DNA from: Sphingomonas sp. KRR8
Lineage (GTDB): Bacteria; Pseudomonadota; Alphaproteobacteria; Sphingomonadales; Sphingomonadaceae
DNA length: 64,000 bases
Reading direction: 5' to 3'
Assembly: GCF_023559245.1 (NCBI RefSeq)
Contig: NZ_CP097462.1
Location: forward strand, 992,001 to 1,056,000
In this document: positions 35,600 to 45,415 of the stretch, piece after piece
How the letters are laid out: every line of letters begins with the position of its first letter
Position numbering within the stretch: the first letter of the stretch is position 1
Notes under the pieces: generated by a model
What the model was told of the DNA's origin: nothing
Database searches by the model: none
The model's input: the letters and a program-made list of their open reading frames with translations, nothing else
Position numbers and translations under genes: made by a program

Positions 35600-38500
35600 A
35601 TGGGTAAGATGTCGTTGTTGAGCGCCAGCGCTCTCCGTTCGGCGGCCTTCGCAGGCGCATTCGTGCTTGCGGCGACCCCGGCCTTTGCACAGGACGCCGC
35701 CCCCGGCAGCGCGACCAAGCCTGCGCCGACCCCCGACTGCACCGCCCCGGGCACGGCCAACAGCGCCGGCTGCGCGGCTGCTTCCACGACCCAGGACGCC
35801 GCCGCTCCTGTCACTCAGAGCGACATCGTCGTCACCGGTTCGCGCATCCGCACGCCGAACCTCGAGTCGGCCGCTCCGGTCACCACGCTCAGCGGTGAGC
35901 AGCTGCTTCAGACCGGCAAGGTTCAGATCGGCGACCAGCTGAACCAGCTTCCGCAGCTGCGCAGCACGTTCAGCACCGCCAATTCGACCCGCTTCCTCGG
36001 CACCCGCGGCCTGAACCTGGTCGACCTTCGCGGCCTCGGCACGCAGCGCACCCTGGTGCTCGTCAACGGCCGTCGTCACGTGGCCGCCGACGTTCTCAAC
36101 AACGGCGTGTCGGTCGACATCAACACCATCCCCGCCGACCTGATCGAGCGGGTTGACGTGGTCACCGGTGGCGCCTCGGCCGTTTACGGTTCGGACGCCG
36201 TCGCTGGCGTGGTCAACTTCATCCTCAAGAAGAACTATTCGGGCGTTCAGCTGCGTGCGCAGTCGGGCCTGAACAAGTACAAGACCGCGGGCAACCAGTT
36301 CGTCAGCCTGCTCGCCGGCCAGAACTTCGCCGGTGGCCGCGGTAACGTCGTCCTCGCCGCCGAATATTCGCACAACGACGACTTCTATGCGTCGGATGTG
36401 GGCAAGCTGAAGCAGAGCGATGGCTTTGTCGTGATCGAGACCGATCCGGCCGGTTCGCCGAACGGTGCGGCTGGCGGGTTCGACCGCGCTTACTTCACTG
36501 ATCTCCGTTCCGCGACGATCTCGCTCGGTGGCATGGTCGCCATCCGCGAAGGCGCCTCGACCGCACCGTGCGGCAAGGATTACCTGGGCAACGCCTACAC
36601 CTGCCCGTACATCTTCCAGCCCGACGGAACGCTCATCCCCCAGACGGGTCAGCGCGTCGGCCTGGCGCCGAACGCCGGCTTCAGCGGCGGCAATGGCTAC
36701 AGCGGCCGCGAAGGCAAGCTGATCGCCCTTTCGCCGGACGTGAAGCGCTACTCGATCAACCTGCTGGCGCATTACGAGATCTCGCCGGCGCTCGAGCCGT
36801 TCATCGAAGCCAAGTACGTCCGCGTGGACGCCAAGGGTTCGCAGAGCGGTCCGTTCTTCTCGCAGGGCCAGACGCTTGGCGACGCGATCTGCGTCACCGG
36901 CTTCAATGACCGCTCCTACGACGTGGGTTCGACTGGCAGCTGCACCGTTGGCCGCGTCAACCGCGAGGGTATCCGCCTCGACAATCCGTACCTGTCGGCG
37001 TCGGCGCAGAGCACGCTCCGCACCCAGCTGCTCGCCGCGCTCAATGCGGGCATCAACCCGAACACCGGCACGGCGTACAGCAGCTCCGCCGCTCAGCAGG
37101 CGGCTCGCACCCAGGCGATCGCGGAGGTCAACAACAACACCTTCCGCTTCAGCCTGCGTCGCAACTACCTCGACCTGGGCATCCGCGACGAGAACTTCCG
37201 TCGTGAAACCTACCGCGTCGTGGCCGGTATCCGCGGCAGCTTCTGGGACAACTTCAGCTACGAACTGTCCGCCAACTACGGCGAGCACAAGGAGCGGAAC
37301 CAGATTCAGGGCAACATCGATCGCCAGCGCTTCCTGCTTGCGAACGACACTGCGGTGAACTCGTCGGGCCAGATCGTCTGCCGCTCGCAGATCGATCCGA
37401 ACTATCGCGGCACCGATCGTGCGGGTGACCCGGCTCGCCTGGCGGCCGACATTGCCGCCTGCGTTCCCCTGAACCCGTTCGGCACCGGCAACATCAGCGA
37501 CGCCGCCAAGAACTATCTGCTGCTGAACACGCTCGCCACGGGCAAGATCACGCAGTTCGACGTGCTCGGCTACATCGCCGGTGATACCGGCAGCTTCTTC
37601 CGCCTGCCCGGCGGCCCGATCGGCTTCTCGGTCGGTGGCGAGTATCGCAAGGAGACGCTGCGTTATAACCTCGATCCGGTCACCCAGGCCGGGTACGCCT
37701 TCTACAACGCCATCCCGAGCTTCACCTCGCCGTCGTTCGGCGTGAAGGAAGCCTTCGCGGAGCTTAACGTCCCGCTGCTCAAGAACACCCCGCTGTTCCA
37801 TGAGCTGACGGTCAAGGGTTCGGGTCGTTACTCGGACTACAAGGGCGCCGCCGGCAATGTGAAGACCTACGGCGTCGAGGGCATCTGGAGCCCGATCCGC
37901 GACATCACCTTCCGTGGTGCCTACAACCGTTCGGTGCGCGCTCCGAACCTGTCCGAGCTCTACTCGGCCCAGGGTCAGAACTTCGCTCCGGGCTTCGCGG
38001 ATCCGTGCTCGCAGCGCGCTCTGGCAACCGGTAGCGCGACCCGCGTCGCGAACTGCACCGCGGCGGGCCGTCCGGCCGGCTACGACTATGTCTACAGCAG
38101 CTCGCTGGAGATCGTCAGCGGTGGCAACCCGAACCTGACCGTCGAGAAGTCGGACTCGTTCACGGTTGGCGGCTACCTGCAGCCGCGCTTCCTGCCGGGC
38201 TTCTCGGTGTCGACCGACTATTACGACATCACCGTCAACCAGGTGATCTCGAGCATCGGTTCGGCCCAGCAGATCGCCAACCTCTGCTACGACTCGGCGA
38301 CGCTGAACAACCCGTTCTGCGGCCTGTTCCAGCGCGCTGGCGCTTCGGGCGGACCGCGCGGTGAGGAGCCGTTCCGGATCCTCGAGGGCTCGCTCCTTCA
38401 GTCGACGGCGAACTTCGCCAAGCTGAAGACCCGCGGGTTCGACAGCCAGATCAACTACACCCACAGCTTCGGCATCGGCCGTTTCACTGGGCAGGTGATT

Positions 38501-38935
38501 TGGACCCACGTCCTGAAGAACGAGAGCTACACCAACCCGGCTGACCCGACGTTCGTGGACGTGTTCCTGAACGAGCTCGGCACGCCGAAGGACACGGTCT
38601 TCGCCAGCCTCGGCCTGAAGTCCGGCAAGTGGCTCCTGAACTACTCGGGTCGCTGGATCGGCGGCATGTACCTCAACACCTATGAGGACTATAACTCGGT
38701 GAACGGGCAGCCGCCCCAGAACGCCGACTACGCTCCGATCGTGAAGTATCCGTCCGTGATGTATCACAACATCCGCGTCGGCTACGACATCACGCCGAAG
38801 TTCAACATGTATGTTGGTGTCGACAACCTCACCAACCGGTTCCCGCCGTACGGCCTGACCGGTGTCGGTGGCGGCTCGGGCATTTACGACAACCGTGGTC
38901 GTTACTTCTACACGGGCGTCGTGGCCAAGTTCTAA
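35600..38935 (+). CDS. TonB-dependent outer-membrane receptor
   Basis: An outer-membrane active transporter of 1111 residues. A signal peptide (residues 1-30, ending TPAFAQ) is followed by a Pro/Ala/Thr linker with two Cys, a TonB-box-like SDIVVTGSRI, and a plug domain with TLVLVNGRRH and the conserved GGASAVYGSDAVAGVVNF. The rest is a large beta-barrel ending VVAKF, with the C-terminal Phe used for BAM recognition. The ATG at 35600 has GGAGA five bases upstream, and the longer frame adds 34 residues that do not look like a signal peptide. Codon use is strongly biased, suggesting high expression. A strong terminator follows. The substrate is unknown. Confidence 0.93.
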   Translation: MGKMSLLSASALRSAAFAGAFVLAATPAFAQDAAPGSATKPAPTPDCTAPGTANSAGCAAASTTQDAAAPVTQSDIVVTGSRIRTPNLESAAPVTTLSGEQLLQTGKVQIGDQLNQLPQLRSTFSTANSTRFLGTRGLNLVDLRGLGTQRTLVLVNGRRHVAADVLNNGVSVDINTIPADLIERVDVVTGGASAVYGSDAVAGVVNFILKKNYSGVQLRAQSGLNKYKTAGNQFVSLLAGQNFAGGRGNVVLAAEYSHNDDFYASDVGKLKQSDGFVVIETDPAGSPNGAAGGFDRAYFTDLRSATISLGGMVAIREGASTAPCGKDYLGNAYTCPYIFQPDGTLIPQTGQRVGLAPNAGFSGGNGYSGREGKLIALSPDVKRYSINLLAHYEISPALEPFIEAKYVRVDAKGSQSGPFFSQGQTLGDAICVTGFNDRSYDVGSTGSCTVGRVNREGIRLDNPYLSASAQSTLRTQLLAALNAGINPNTGTAYSSSAAQQAARTQAIAEVNNNTFRFSLRRNYLDLGIRDENFRRETYRVVAGIRGSFWDNFSYELSANYGEHKERNQIQGNIDRQRFLLANDTAVNSSGQIVCRSQIDPNYRGTDRAGDPARLAADIAACVPLNPFGTGNISDAAKNYLLLNTLATGKITQFDVLGYIAGDTGSFFRLPGGPIGFSVGGEYRKETLRYNLDPVTQAGYAFYNAIPSFTSPSFGVKEAFAELNVPLLKNTPLFHELTVKGSGRYSDYKGAAGNVKTYGVEGIWSPIRDITFRGAYNRSVRAPNLSELYSAQGQNFAPGFADPCSQRALATGSATRVANCTAAGRPAGYDYVYSSSLEIVSGGNPNLTVEKSDSFTVGGYLQPRFLPGFSVSTDYYDITVNQVISSIGSAQQIANLCYDSATLNNPFCGLFQRAGASGGPRGEEPFRILEGSLLQSTANFAKLKTRGFDSQINYTHSFGIGRFTGQVIWTHVLKNESYTNPADPTFVDVFLNELGTPKDTVFASLGLKSGKWLLNYSGRWIGGMYLNTYEDYNSVNGQPPQNADYAPIVKYPSVMYHNIRVGYDITPKFNMYVGVDNLTNRFPPYGLTGVGGGSGIYDNRGRYFYTGVVAKF

Positions 38936-38958
38936 GAACTGCCACACGGAAAAGGATG

Positions 38959-38993
38959 GGAGCCGGGGAGAAATCTCCGGCTCCTTTCTTTTT
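38959..38993 (+). terminator. Rho-independent terminator after the TonB receptor gene
   Basis: GGAGCCGG (38959-38966) pairs with CCGGCTCC (38977-38984), with the inner GGAGA/TCTCC extending the stem, and a T-rich run TTTCTTTTT follows directly. It lies 24 nt after the receptor stop. Confidence 0.88.
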
Positions 38994-39034
38994 GGGCGCT
39001 CTTCATCGCCGTTTTGCTCTGCTAGGAGAGCAGA

Positions 39035-39997
39035 ATGTCGAACGCGATCGCCCTGGCAGATCAGCAATGCCTCAAGGGAGACGTGGCCGGCGGCCTGGCC
39101 ACGCTGAAAGCCGCTGCCGCTGATGGAGACGCGCTCGCCGCGCGCGAACTGGCGGTCTGGTACCTTCAGGGCCAGCCGGTCGCCCGCAATCTCGCCGAGT
39201 CACGCCTTGCCTTCGCCCGGGCAGCCGAACTCGGTGATGAACCATCGCAGCGGGTCTATCGAAACTTCGTCGCTCAGGGCCTCGGTGGGCCAGCCGACTG
39301 GGCGCAAGCAATCGCATTGCTCCACGTCGCCGCCGACGGTGACGACGACGCGCGCCGGCAACTTCCCCTGGTCGAAGGCCTCGCCGCCAGCGACGAAGCG
39401 GCCGGCAGGTCCATGTCGGAAGCCGCAACGGTCAGCGAAGAACCGCTGATCCGCAACTTCGAGGGCATCCTGTCTCCTGCCGAGTGCGACTTTCTGGTCG
39501 ACTCAGCCAGGCCGCTGTTGCAGCCGGCCGTGATCGTAGACCCCGTCACCGGACGCCAGACAGCCAACCCGATCCGCACGTCCGAAGCCGCGGCCTTCGC
39601 CTTTGTTGATGAAAGCCCGATCATCCACGCCATCAATCGGCGGATTGCCTTAGCCAGCAGAACGGACGTTCGCTGCGGCGAACCGTTGCAGGTGCTGCGC
39701 TATTCGCCGGGCCAGGAATATCGCCTGCACAGCGATGCGCTGCCAGGGTGCCCGCCGGCGCAGCAGCGGGTCCTCACCTTCCTCATCTGGCTGAATGACG
39801 ACTATCTGGGCGGCGAGACGAGCTTCCCCAAGCTGGGAATACAGCTGCGTGGCCGAAAAGGTGATGGGCTGCTGTTTGGAAGCACGCTGCCAGACGGGCA
39901 GCCGGACCCGCGCGCCAATCACGCGGGCCTGCCGGTCACCGCCGGCAGCAAGCTGCTGGCGTCGCGCTGGATCCGCGCGACGCCCCTCATCTACTGA
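39035..39997 (+). CDS. 2OG-Fe(II) oxygenase (prolyl 4-hydroxylase-like) with N-terminal Sel1-type repeats
   Basis: A 320-residue two-part protein. Residues 1-125 are helical Sel1/TPR-like repeats (for example AARELAVWYLQGQPVARNL). The C-terminal domain (about 135-320) is a prolyl-4-hydroxylase-fold dioxygenase with the iron ligands H and D in EYRLHSDALP, a distal His in NHAGLPV, and a basic residue for 2-oxoglutarate near GSKLLASRW. It could hydroxylate a protein or peptide, with the repeats as substrate-binding part. It is probably independent of the receptor gene, because a terminator lies between them. It converges on ahcY with a 9-nt gap. Confidence 0.85.
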   Translation: MSNAIALADQQCLKGDVAGGLATLKAAAADGDALAARELAVWYLQGQPVARNLAESRLAFARAAELGDEPSQRVYRNFVAQGLGGPADWAQAIALLHVAADGDDDARRQLPLVEGLAASDEAAGRSMSEAATVSEEPLIRNFEGILSPAECDFLVDSARPLLQPAVIVDPVTGRQTANPIRTSEAAAFAFVDESPIIHAINRRIALASRTDVRCGEPLQVLRYSPGQEYRLHSDALPGCPPAQQRVLTFLIWLNDDYLGGETSFPKLGIQLRGRKGDGLLFGSTLPDGQPDPRANHAGLPVTAGSKLLASRWIRATPLIY

Positions 39998-40006
39998 ACC
40001 CGCCGC

Positions 40007-41428
<1,422 letters not shown>

Positions 41429-41505
41429 GGGTAAGGTCTCCAACAAGAATGAGACCGCTGGCGATAAGCGGCGGTCGGTCGGCGGCGCCCCTAGCGCGGA
41501 ACGGG

Positions 41506-41525
41506 ATATAAAGGAAGCTTTATAT
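41506..41525. promoter_or_regulatory. Perfect AT-rich palindrome upstream of ahcY, probable operator
   Basis: ATATAAAG-GAAG-CTTTATAT: two perfect 8-bp arms with a 4-nt spacer, in otherwise GC-rich sequence, 78 nt upstream of the ahcY start. ArsR-family regulators of SAH/methionine metabolism (SahR type) bind AT-rich palindromes before ahcY in proteobacteria; assignment to such a regulator is inference. Confidence 0.65.
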
Positions 41526-41539
41526 GAGGGTTGCGGCGG

Positions 41540-42112
41540 TCAGGCCGCGCCTGCCTCGCTGCTGAGCAGGCGCGGGTCGATACCCGCTCCCCGGAATGCG
41601 CCGGACCAGCGCTCGTCGGTGGGCGTGTCGAACAGCAGCTTGGGCTCAGCCGCCACGGCGAACCAGCCGTGCCTGGTCATCTCTTCTTCCAGCTGGCCGG
41701 GTCCCCAGCCCGCATAGCCGAGCGCGACCAGCCACTGCGCGGGTCCCCGTCCCTCGGCGATCGCCCTGAGGACATCAATGGTCCCCGTCATCGACCACCG
41801 GTCGCCTCCCGGCGTGTTGACGTGCAGCGTATCTTCTCCACCCCAGTCGGTGGAATGCAGGACGAAGCCGCGACCCGGCTCGACCGGCCCGCCGTGGTGG
41901 ATGGCGCAGTCGGGCGCCTCCCCCGGATCGAGCTCAAGCTGCTTGAGCAGCTCGCGGAACCGCAGGCCGGCCCGCTTGTGCCCGATACCGATGCCCACCG
42001 CGCCATTCTCGTCATGGACGCAGAGCGCGATCACGGCTCGATCGAAGCGCGGATCGGCCATGCCCGGCATGGCGAGCAGCAATTGGCCGGAAAGGAAGGG
42101 CGGTTCGCTCAT
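41540..42112 (-). CDS. YqgE/AlgH family protein
   Basis: A 190-residue member of the UPF0301 (YqgE/AlgH) family, soluble, with no agreed biochemical function. It starts MSEPPFLSGQLLLAMPGM, the family's conserved opening. The middle has LHSTDWGGEDTL-type sequence, and ALGYAGWGPGQLEEE is the signature near the end. The ATG at 42112 is chosen by homology; the frame stays open another 67 codons upstream without family likeness. It is divergent from the peroxiredoxin gene, with 100 nt between starts. Confidence 0.92.
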   Translation of the reverse strand: MSEPPFLSGQLLLAMPGMADPRFDRAVIALCVHDENGAVGIGIGHKRAGLRFRELLKQLELDPGEAPDCAIHHGGPVEPGRGFVLHSTDWGGEDTLHVNTPGGDRWSMTGTIDVLRAIAEGRGPAQWLVALGYAGWGPGQLEEEMTRHGWFAVAAEPKLLFDTPTDERWSGAFRGAGIDPRLLSSEAGAA

Positions 42113-42212
42113 CGGCTCGCTGATGCCCCGCTGGACGCGCAAAGAGCAAGCCTTGAGCGCGTAACGATCGGCTCCTAGGTGCTTGGGACAGTCACCAACA
42201 GGAGCATGACCC

Positions 42213-42692
42213 ATGACCATCAAGATCGGCGATCGCCTGCCCGAGGTCCCGCTGACCATCGCCACCAGCGAGGGCCCGCGTCCCACGACCACCAGCGAAT
42301 ATTTCGGCGGCAAGCGCGTTGCGCTTTTCGCCGTTCCGGGCGCCTACACGCCGACCTGCTCGGCCAAGCACCTCCCCTCCTACGTCGAGAAGGCCGAAGA
42401 GCTCAAAGGCAAAGGCGTCGACGAGATCGCCTGCACCAGCGTCAACGACGCCTTCGTCATGAGCGCCTGGAACCGTGACCAGGGCAGCGAGGACATTACC
42501 ATGCTGGCCGACGGTAACGGGCAGCTGGCCGACGCGCTCGGCCTCACCATGGATGGCGCCAAGTTCGGGATGGGGACCCGCTCCCAGCGCTATTCGATGA
42601 TCGTCAACGATGGCGTGGTTGAGCAGCTGAACGTCGAGGCGCCGGGCGAATATCAGGCCTCGAGCGCGGAAACGCTGCTTACCCAGCTGTAA
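42213..42692 (+). CDS. Peroxiredoxin, Prx5-type
   Basis: A thiol peroxidase of 159 residues that reduces hydrogen peroxide and alkyl hydroperoxides. The peroxidatic cysteine is in VPGAYTPTCSAKHLP, the Prx5 signature, and a second Cys in EIACTSVNDAF may serve as resolving residue. WNRDQG and the catalytic Arg region (GTRSQRYSMI) are also present. An AGGAGC ribosome site precedes the ATG. A 30-bp perfect palindrome follows the stop. Confidence 0.93.
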   Translation: MTIKIGDRLPEVPLTIATSEGPRPTTTSEYFGGKRVALFAVPGAYTPTCSAKHLPSYVEKAEELKGKGVDEIACTSVNDAFVMSAWNRDQGSEDITMLADGNGQLADALGLTMDGAKFGMGTRSQRYSMIVNDGVVEQLNVEAPGEYQASSAETLLTQL

Positions 42693-42713
42693 GCGGCCTT
42701 TCCGGTCGTCGCA

Positions 42714-42743
42714 TTGCGGCCTCTCGTCGACGAGAGGCCGCAA
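42714..42743. repeat. 30-bp perfect palindrome after the peroxiredoxin gene
   Basis: TTGCGGCCTCTCGTC is followed at once by its reverse complement GACGAGAGGCCGCAA. As RNA it would form a 13-bp stem with a TCGA loop. There is no T-run on either side, so it is not a classical terminator; a factor-binding site or transcript-end stabiliser is possible. Confidence 0.7.
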
Positions 42744-42801
42744 CAAGCGCTGGCCCCCAGGCGTTCGGGCGGTGAGATTTCCTGCGTAGGAGGAGAGCAC
42801 C

Positions 42802-43533
42802 ATGGCCGACCACAACCGTCAGAATAGTCACAGCAACCAAAGCAATCAACGCGATGGTAATCGCAATCCGGGCCGCGGTGACAACCGCAGTTCGGGCGGA
42901 AGTCGGTTCGGAGCGATTGGCGACACTGTCCGCGCCCGCCCGGTTGCCGCCGCTGCCGCCGCGACGGCGGTTGCCGCGGCCGGCGCTTTCTTCTTTGCTC
43001 GCCGGGGCAACAGTTCGAACACGGACAGCAGCAGCGGCAAGTGGGGCCAGGAGACCACCGGTGACCGCAAGGCCGGGGCTGGCGCCTACAAGCAGCAAGG
43101 CTCGACCAGCCACGATGGGCTGAAGGAAACCAGCAGCACGCGACCCAGCGCGACCGCTGGCACCGGTGCTGGAGAAGCCGGCCGTTCACCGCTCGATGTC
43201 CAGCAAAGCGTGAGCGCCGGTGGCTCGAAGGGCCTCAGCGGCAGCAGCTCCAACCTCGGTGTCAGCGGGGAAAGCAGCGGCTCGACCCAGCCAGCGTTCG
43301 GCACCAGCTCTGCGTCGACCGGCGGCACGCCCAGCGGCATGGGCGGTGCCAGCACGGGCAGCAGCGCTTCCGGCGGTGGTGCGAGCGGCTCGACTGCGGC
43401 GAGTGGCGGCAAGGCCGGAAAGTCGAAGTCGTCAGACAGCGGCAGTCAGACCAGCGCGCGCACCGGCAACACCGGGCTCGACGAAACGGGCGATGACCAA
43501 ACCAAGGTCGGATCGGTCGCCTACGGAGCCTAA
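42802..43533 (+). CDS. Ser/Gly/Thr-rich membrane-anchored protein of unknown function
   Basis: A 243-residue low-complexity protein. Residues 1-40 are Asn/Arg/Ser-rich and hydrophilic (MADHNRQNSHSNQSNQRDGN). Residues 47-66 form a single alanine-rich hydrophobic span ending in FFFARR. The remaining 175 residues are mostly Gly, Ser, Thr and Ala with no aromatic core, so they are probably disordered. AGGAGGAGAG directly precedes the ATG at 42802, and a GC-rich hairpin follows, so the gene looks real and separately transcribed. No known domain is recognised. Confidence 0.72.
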   Translation: MADHNRQNSHSNQSNQRDGNRNPGRGDNRSSGGSRFGAIGDTVRARPVAAAAAATAVAAAGAFFFARRGNSSNTDSSSGKWGQETTGDRKAGAGAYKQQGSTSHDGLKETSSTRPSATAGTGAGEAGRSPLDVQQSVSAGGSKGLSGSSSNLGVSGESSGSTQPAFGTSSASTGGTPSGMGGASTGSSASGGGASGSTAASGGKAGKSKSSDSGSQTSARTGNTGLDETGDDQTKVGSVAYGA

Positions 43534-43555
43534 GGCTCGCTTCTTGGTTGAATGG

Positions 43556-43580
43556 GAGGGGCGCTTCGGCGCCCCTCTTC
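43556..43580 (+). terminator. Hairpin with UUCG loop, probable terminator
   Basis: GAGGGGCGC and GCGCCCCTC form a perfect 9-bp stem closed by a TTCG tetraloop, 22 nt after the stop of the Ser/Gly-rich protein gene. The T-run is weak (TTC), so termination may be partial and the SDR gene may be read through. Confidence 0.6.
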
Positions 43581-43595
43581 GCATCGGAGACGGGA

Positions 43596-44660
43596 ATGAA
43601 ACTAAAGCCGCTTGATCAGCAGGTCATGGTCATCACAGGTGCGTCGAGCGGTATCGGGCTCGCGGCGGCACGGCGGGCCGCAGCCAAGGGCGCCAAAGTC
43701 GTGCTGGCAGCCCGCAACGCCGAAGCGCTTGACGACGTCGTCCAAGCAATCCGCGCCAAGGGCGGGGAGGCGCACTCCGTCCCACTCGACATTGCCGACG
43801 GGGGTGCCGCCGAGCGCCTAGCCGAGCAGGCGGTCGCACGCTTCGGTCGCATCGACAGCTGGGTCAACGACGCTGCGGCGGCCATGTACGCCCGCCTTGA
43901 GGAAGTCACCCTCGAGGAGCACCGGCGGGTGTTCGAGGTCGGCTATTTCGGGCTGGTCCAGGGCAGCCTCGCCGCCCTGCCCCGTCTGAAGGTTCAAGGC
44001 GGCGCGCTGATCAACGTCGGCTCGGTGCTGAGCAATCGCGCCATCCCGCTACAGGGTCCCTACTGCGCCATGAAAGCGGCGGTGATGCAATTCACCGACG
44101 CGCTGCGGATGGAGCTGGAAGCCGAGGGCGCTCCGGTCAGCGTGACGCTGATCAAGCCGGCCGCCATCGACACTCCCTATCCAGAGCATGCCCGCAACAA
44201 GCTGGACGCTCCCGCCCGCCTGCCGCAACCGCTCTACGACGCCGAGCTCGTCGCCAAGGCGATCTGCTTCGCGGCATCCAACAAGCGCCGCACCCTTAAT
44301 GTCGGTGGCGGAGGTCTCGCGATCAGCACGCTGGCCCCTGCACTGCCGCGCCTGGCGGACAAGGCGATGGAGATAGTGGGCGGCGAGCCGTCCCAGACGA
44401 CATCAGTGCCGCCTGAACCAGCCGCCGCCGACAATCTGTTCGAAGTCCGTGCGGACGGCCGCACCGCCAGCAATCAGCATCCGCTGACCCGCCGCTCCTC
44501 GCTGGCCCTGGAAGCGCAGATGCATCCGGTCGCAACCGCAGCCCTGCTCGGCGGCGCTGTTGCCGCCGCGGCGGGCGCCTTCATGCTCAGAAAAGCTGGC
44601 CCGGAGGACGTCGGCACACGTGAGGCGCAGCGCCGGATTCGCGCCGCGGGGATGAGCTAG
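43596..44660 (+). CDS. Short-chain dehydrogenase/reductase with C-terminal membrane tail
   Basis: A 354-residue SDR. TGASSGIGLAAAR is the nucleotide-binding glycine motif. NDAAAAMY sits where the NNAG motif normally occurs, and the catalytic YxxxK is YCAMK. Residues beyond about 250 are an extension ending in a hydrophobic segment (AALLGGAVAAAAGAFML), so the enzyme may be membrane-tethered. The ATG at 43596 follows GGAGACGGGA. Substrate unknown. It converges on the alpha/beta hydrolase gene, and a single CTAG supplies both stop codons. Confidence 0.86.
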   Translation: MKLKPLDQQVMVITGASSGIGLAAARRAAAKGAKVVLAARNAEALDDVVQAIRAKGGEAHSVPLDIADGGAAERLAEQAVARFGRIDSWVNDAAAAMYARLEEVTLEEHRRVFEVGYFGLVQGSLAALPRLKVQGGALINVGSVLSNRAIPLQGPYCAMKAAVMQFTDALRMELEAEGAPVSVTLIKPAAIDTPYPEHARNKLDAPARLPQPLYDAELVAKAICFAASNKRRTLNVGGGGLAISTLAPALPRLADKAMEIVGGEPSQTTSVPPEPAAADNLFEVRADGRTASNQHPLTRRSSLALEAQMHPVATAALLGGAVAAAAGAFMLRKAGPEDVGTREAQRRIRAAGMS

Positions 44661-45415
44661 GGGGCGATCAGGAAGGCGACGATCGCCTGGCCCAACTCAG
44701 GCTCGGTCACCGAGCTCATGTGTGTGCCCGGCACGATCGCCAGCGTCGCGTCCGCCAAGGTAGAGGCCAGCTCCCGCGCGGAGCCATTGTCTTCATCCTT
44801 GTCGCCGCACACGACCAGAACCGGCATGGTCAGGGCGCCCAGCCATTCCATGAACACGTCTTCGAAGCTTTCCAGCAGCAGCCGCGCGGCTGTGCGGTCG
44901 ACCCCCTGGCTCTTCATGAACTGCGCCGCCAGCCAGTGCGGGTCGCCGCGTGACAGCGTGTCGAAGCGGTCGATCACCTCGAGGAAGAAGGTCTTGCGCC
45001 GCTCCCAATTGGCCAGCCCCTGAAGCCCCATCCCGCCCAGGATCGCCCGTCGGGGTCGGAGCCCTTCGCCGATCGCCTGCACCGTAGTCCGCGCCCCCAG
45101 CGAGAATCCGCCCAGATCGAAGTCGGTCAGCCCGAGCAGCGCCACCAGCTCACGCACGTCGCGAGCGAGCACGCCGGGACCATATGCCCGCGGATCGTGC
45201 GGCTTGCCGCTTTGCCCATGCGCGCGATGGTCCGGCATGATGACTCGAAAGCCCGCCGCAGCGATGCGGGCCGCATGGCCGAACTTGATCCAGTTCATGT
45301 GCGCGTCGGAGAAGAGGCCGTGAAGCAGGATCACGGCTCGCCCGCTTCCTACCTCATGATAGGCTAGTTCCACTCCGTCCGAAGCCGTCCAGCGATGGGT
45401 CGCAACCTCGCTCAT
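44657..45415 (-). CDS. Alpha/beta hydrolase
   Basis: A 252-residue alpha/beta-hydrolase-fold enzyme. The oxyanion region is LLHGLFSD, the nucleophile is Ser in LGGFSLGARTT, and the catalytic Asp and His lie in VVCGDKDEDNG and VPGTHMSSV. Sequence resembles small-molecule esterases and haloperoxidase-like hydrolases; the substrate is not evident. The start overlaps the stop of the GFA-family gene (ATGA), so the two are co-transcribed. Confidence 0.88.
   Translation of the reverse strand: MSEVATHRWTASDGVELAYHEVGSGRAVILLHGLFSDAHMNWIKFGHAARIAAAGFRVIMPDHRAHGQSGKPHDPRAYGPGVLARDVRELVALLGLTDFDLGGFSLGARTTVQAIGEGLRPRRAILGGMGLQGLANWERRKTFFLEVIDRFDTLSRGDPHWLAAQFMKSQGVDRTAARLLLESFEDVFMEWLGALTMPVLVVCGDKDEDNGSARELASTLADATLAIVPGTHMSSVTEPELGQAIVAFLIAP

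Noticed and set aside
35495..39067. Open minus-strand frame of 1190 codons antisense to the TonB receptor
   Set aside because: It mirrors the strong codon bias of the receptor, is Arg/Val/Ala-rich with no domain, and spans the terminator and neighbouring starts.
41429..41539. SAH riboswitch in the ahcY leader
   Set aside because: The leader is short and shows only the AT-rich palindrome; I see no conserved pseudoknot-type pairing.
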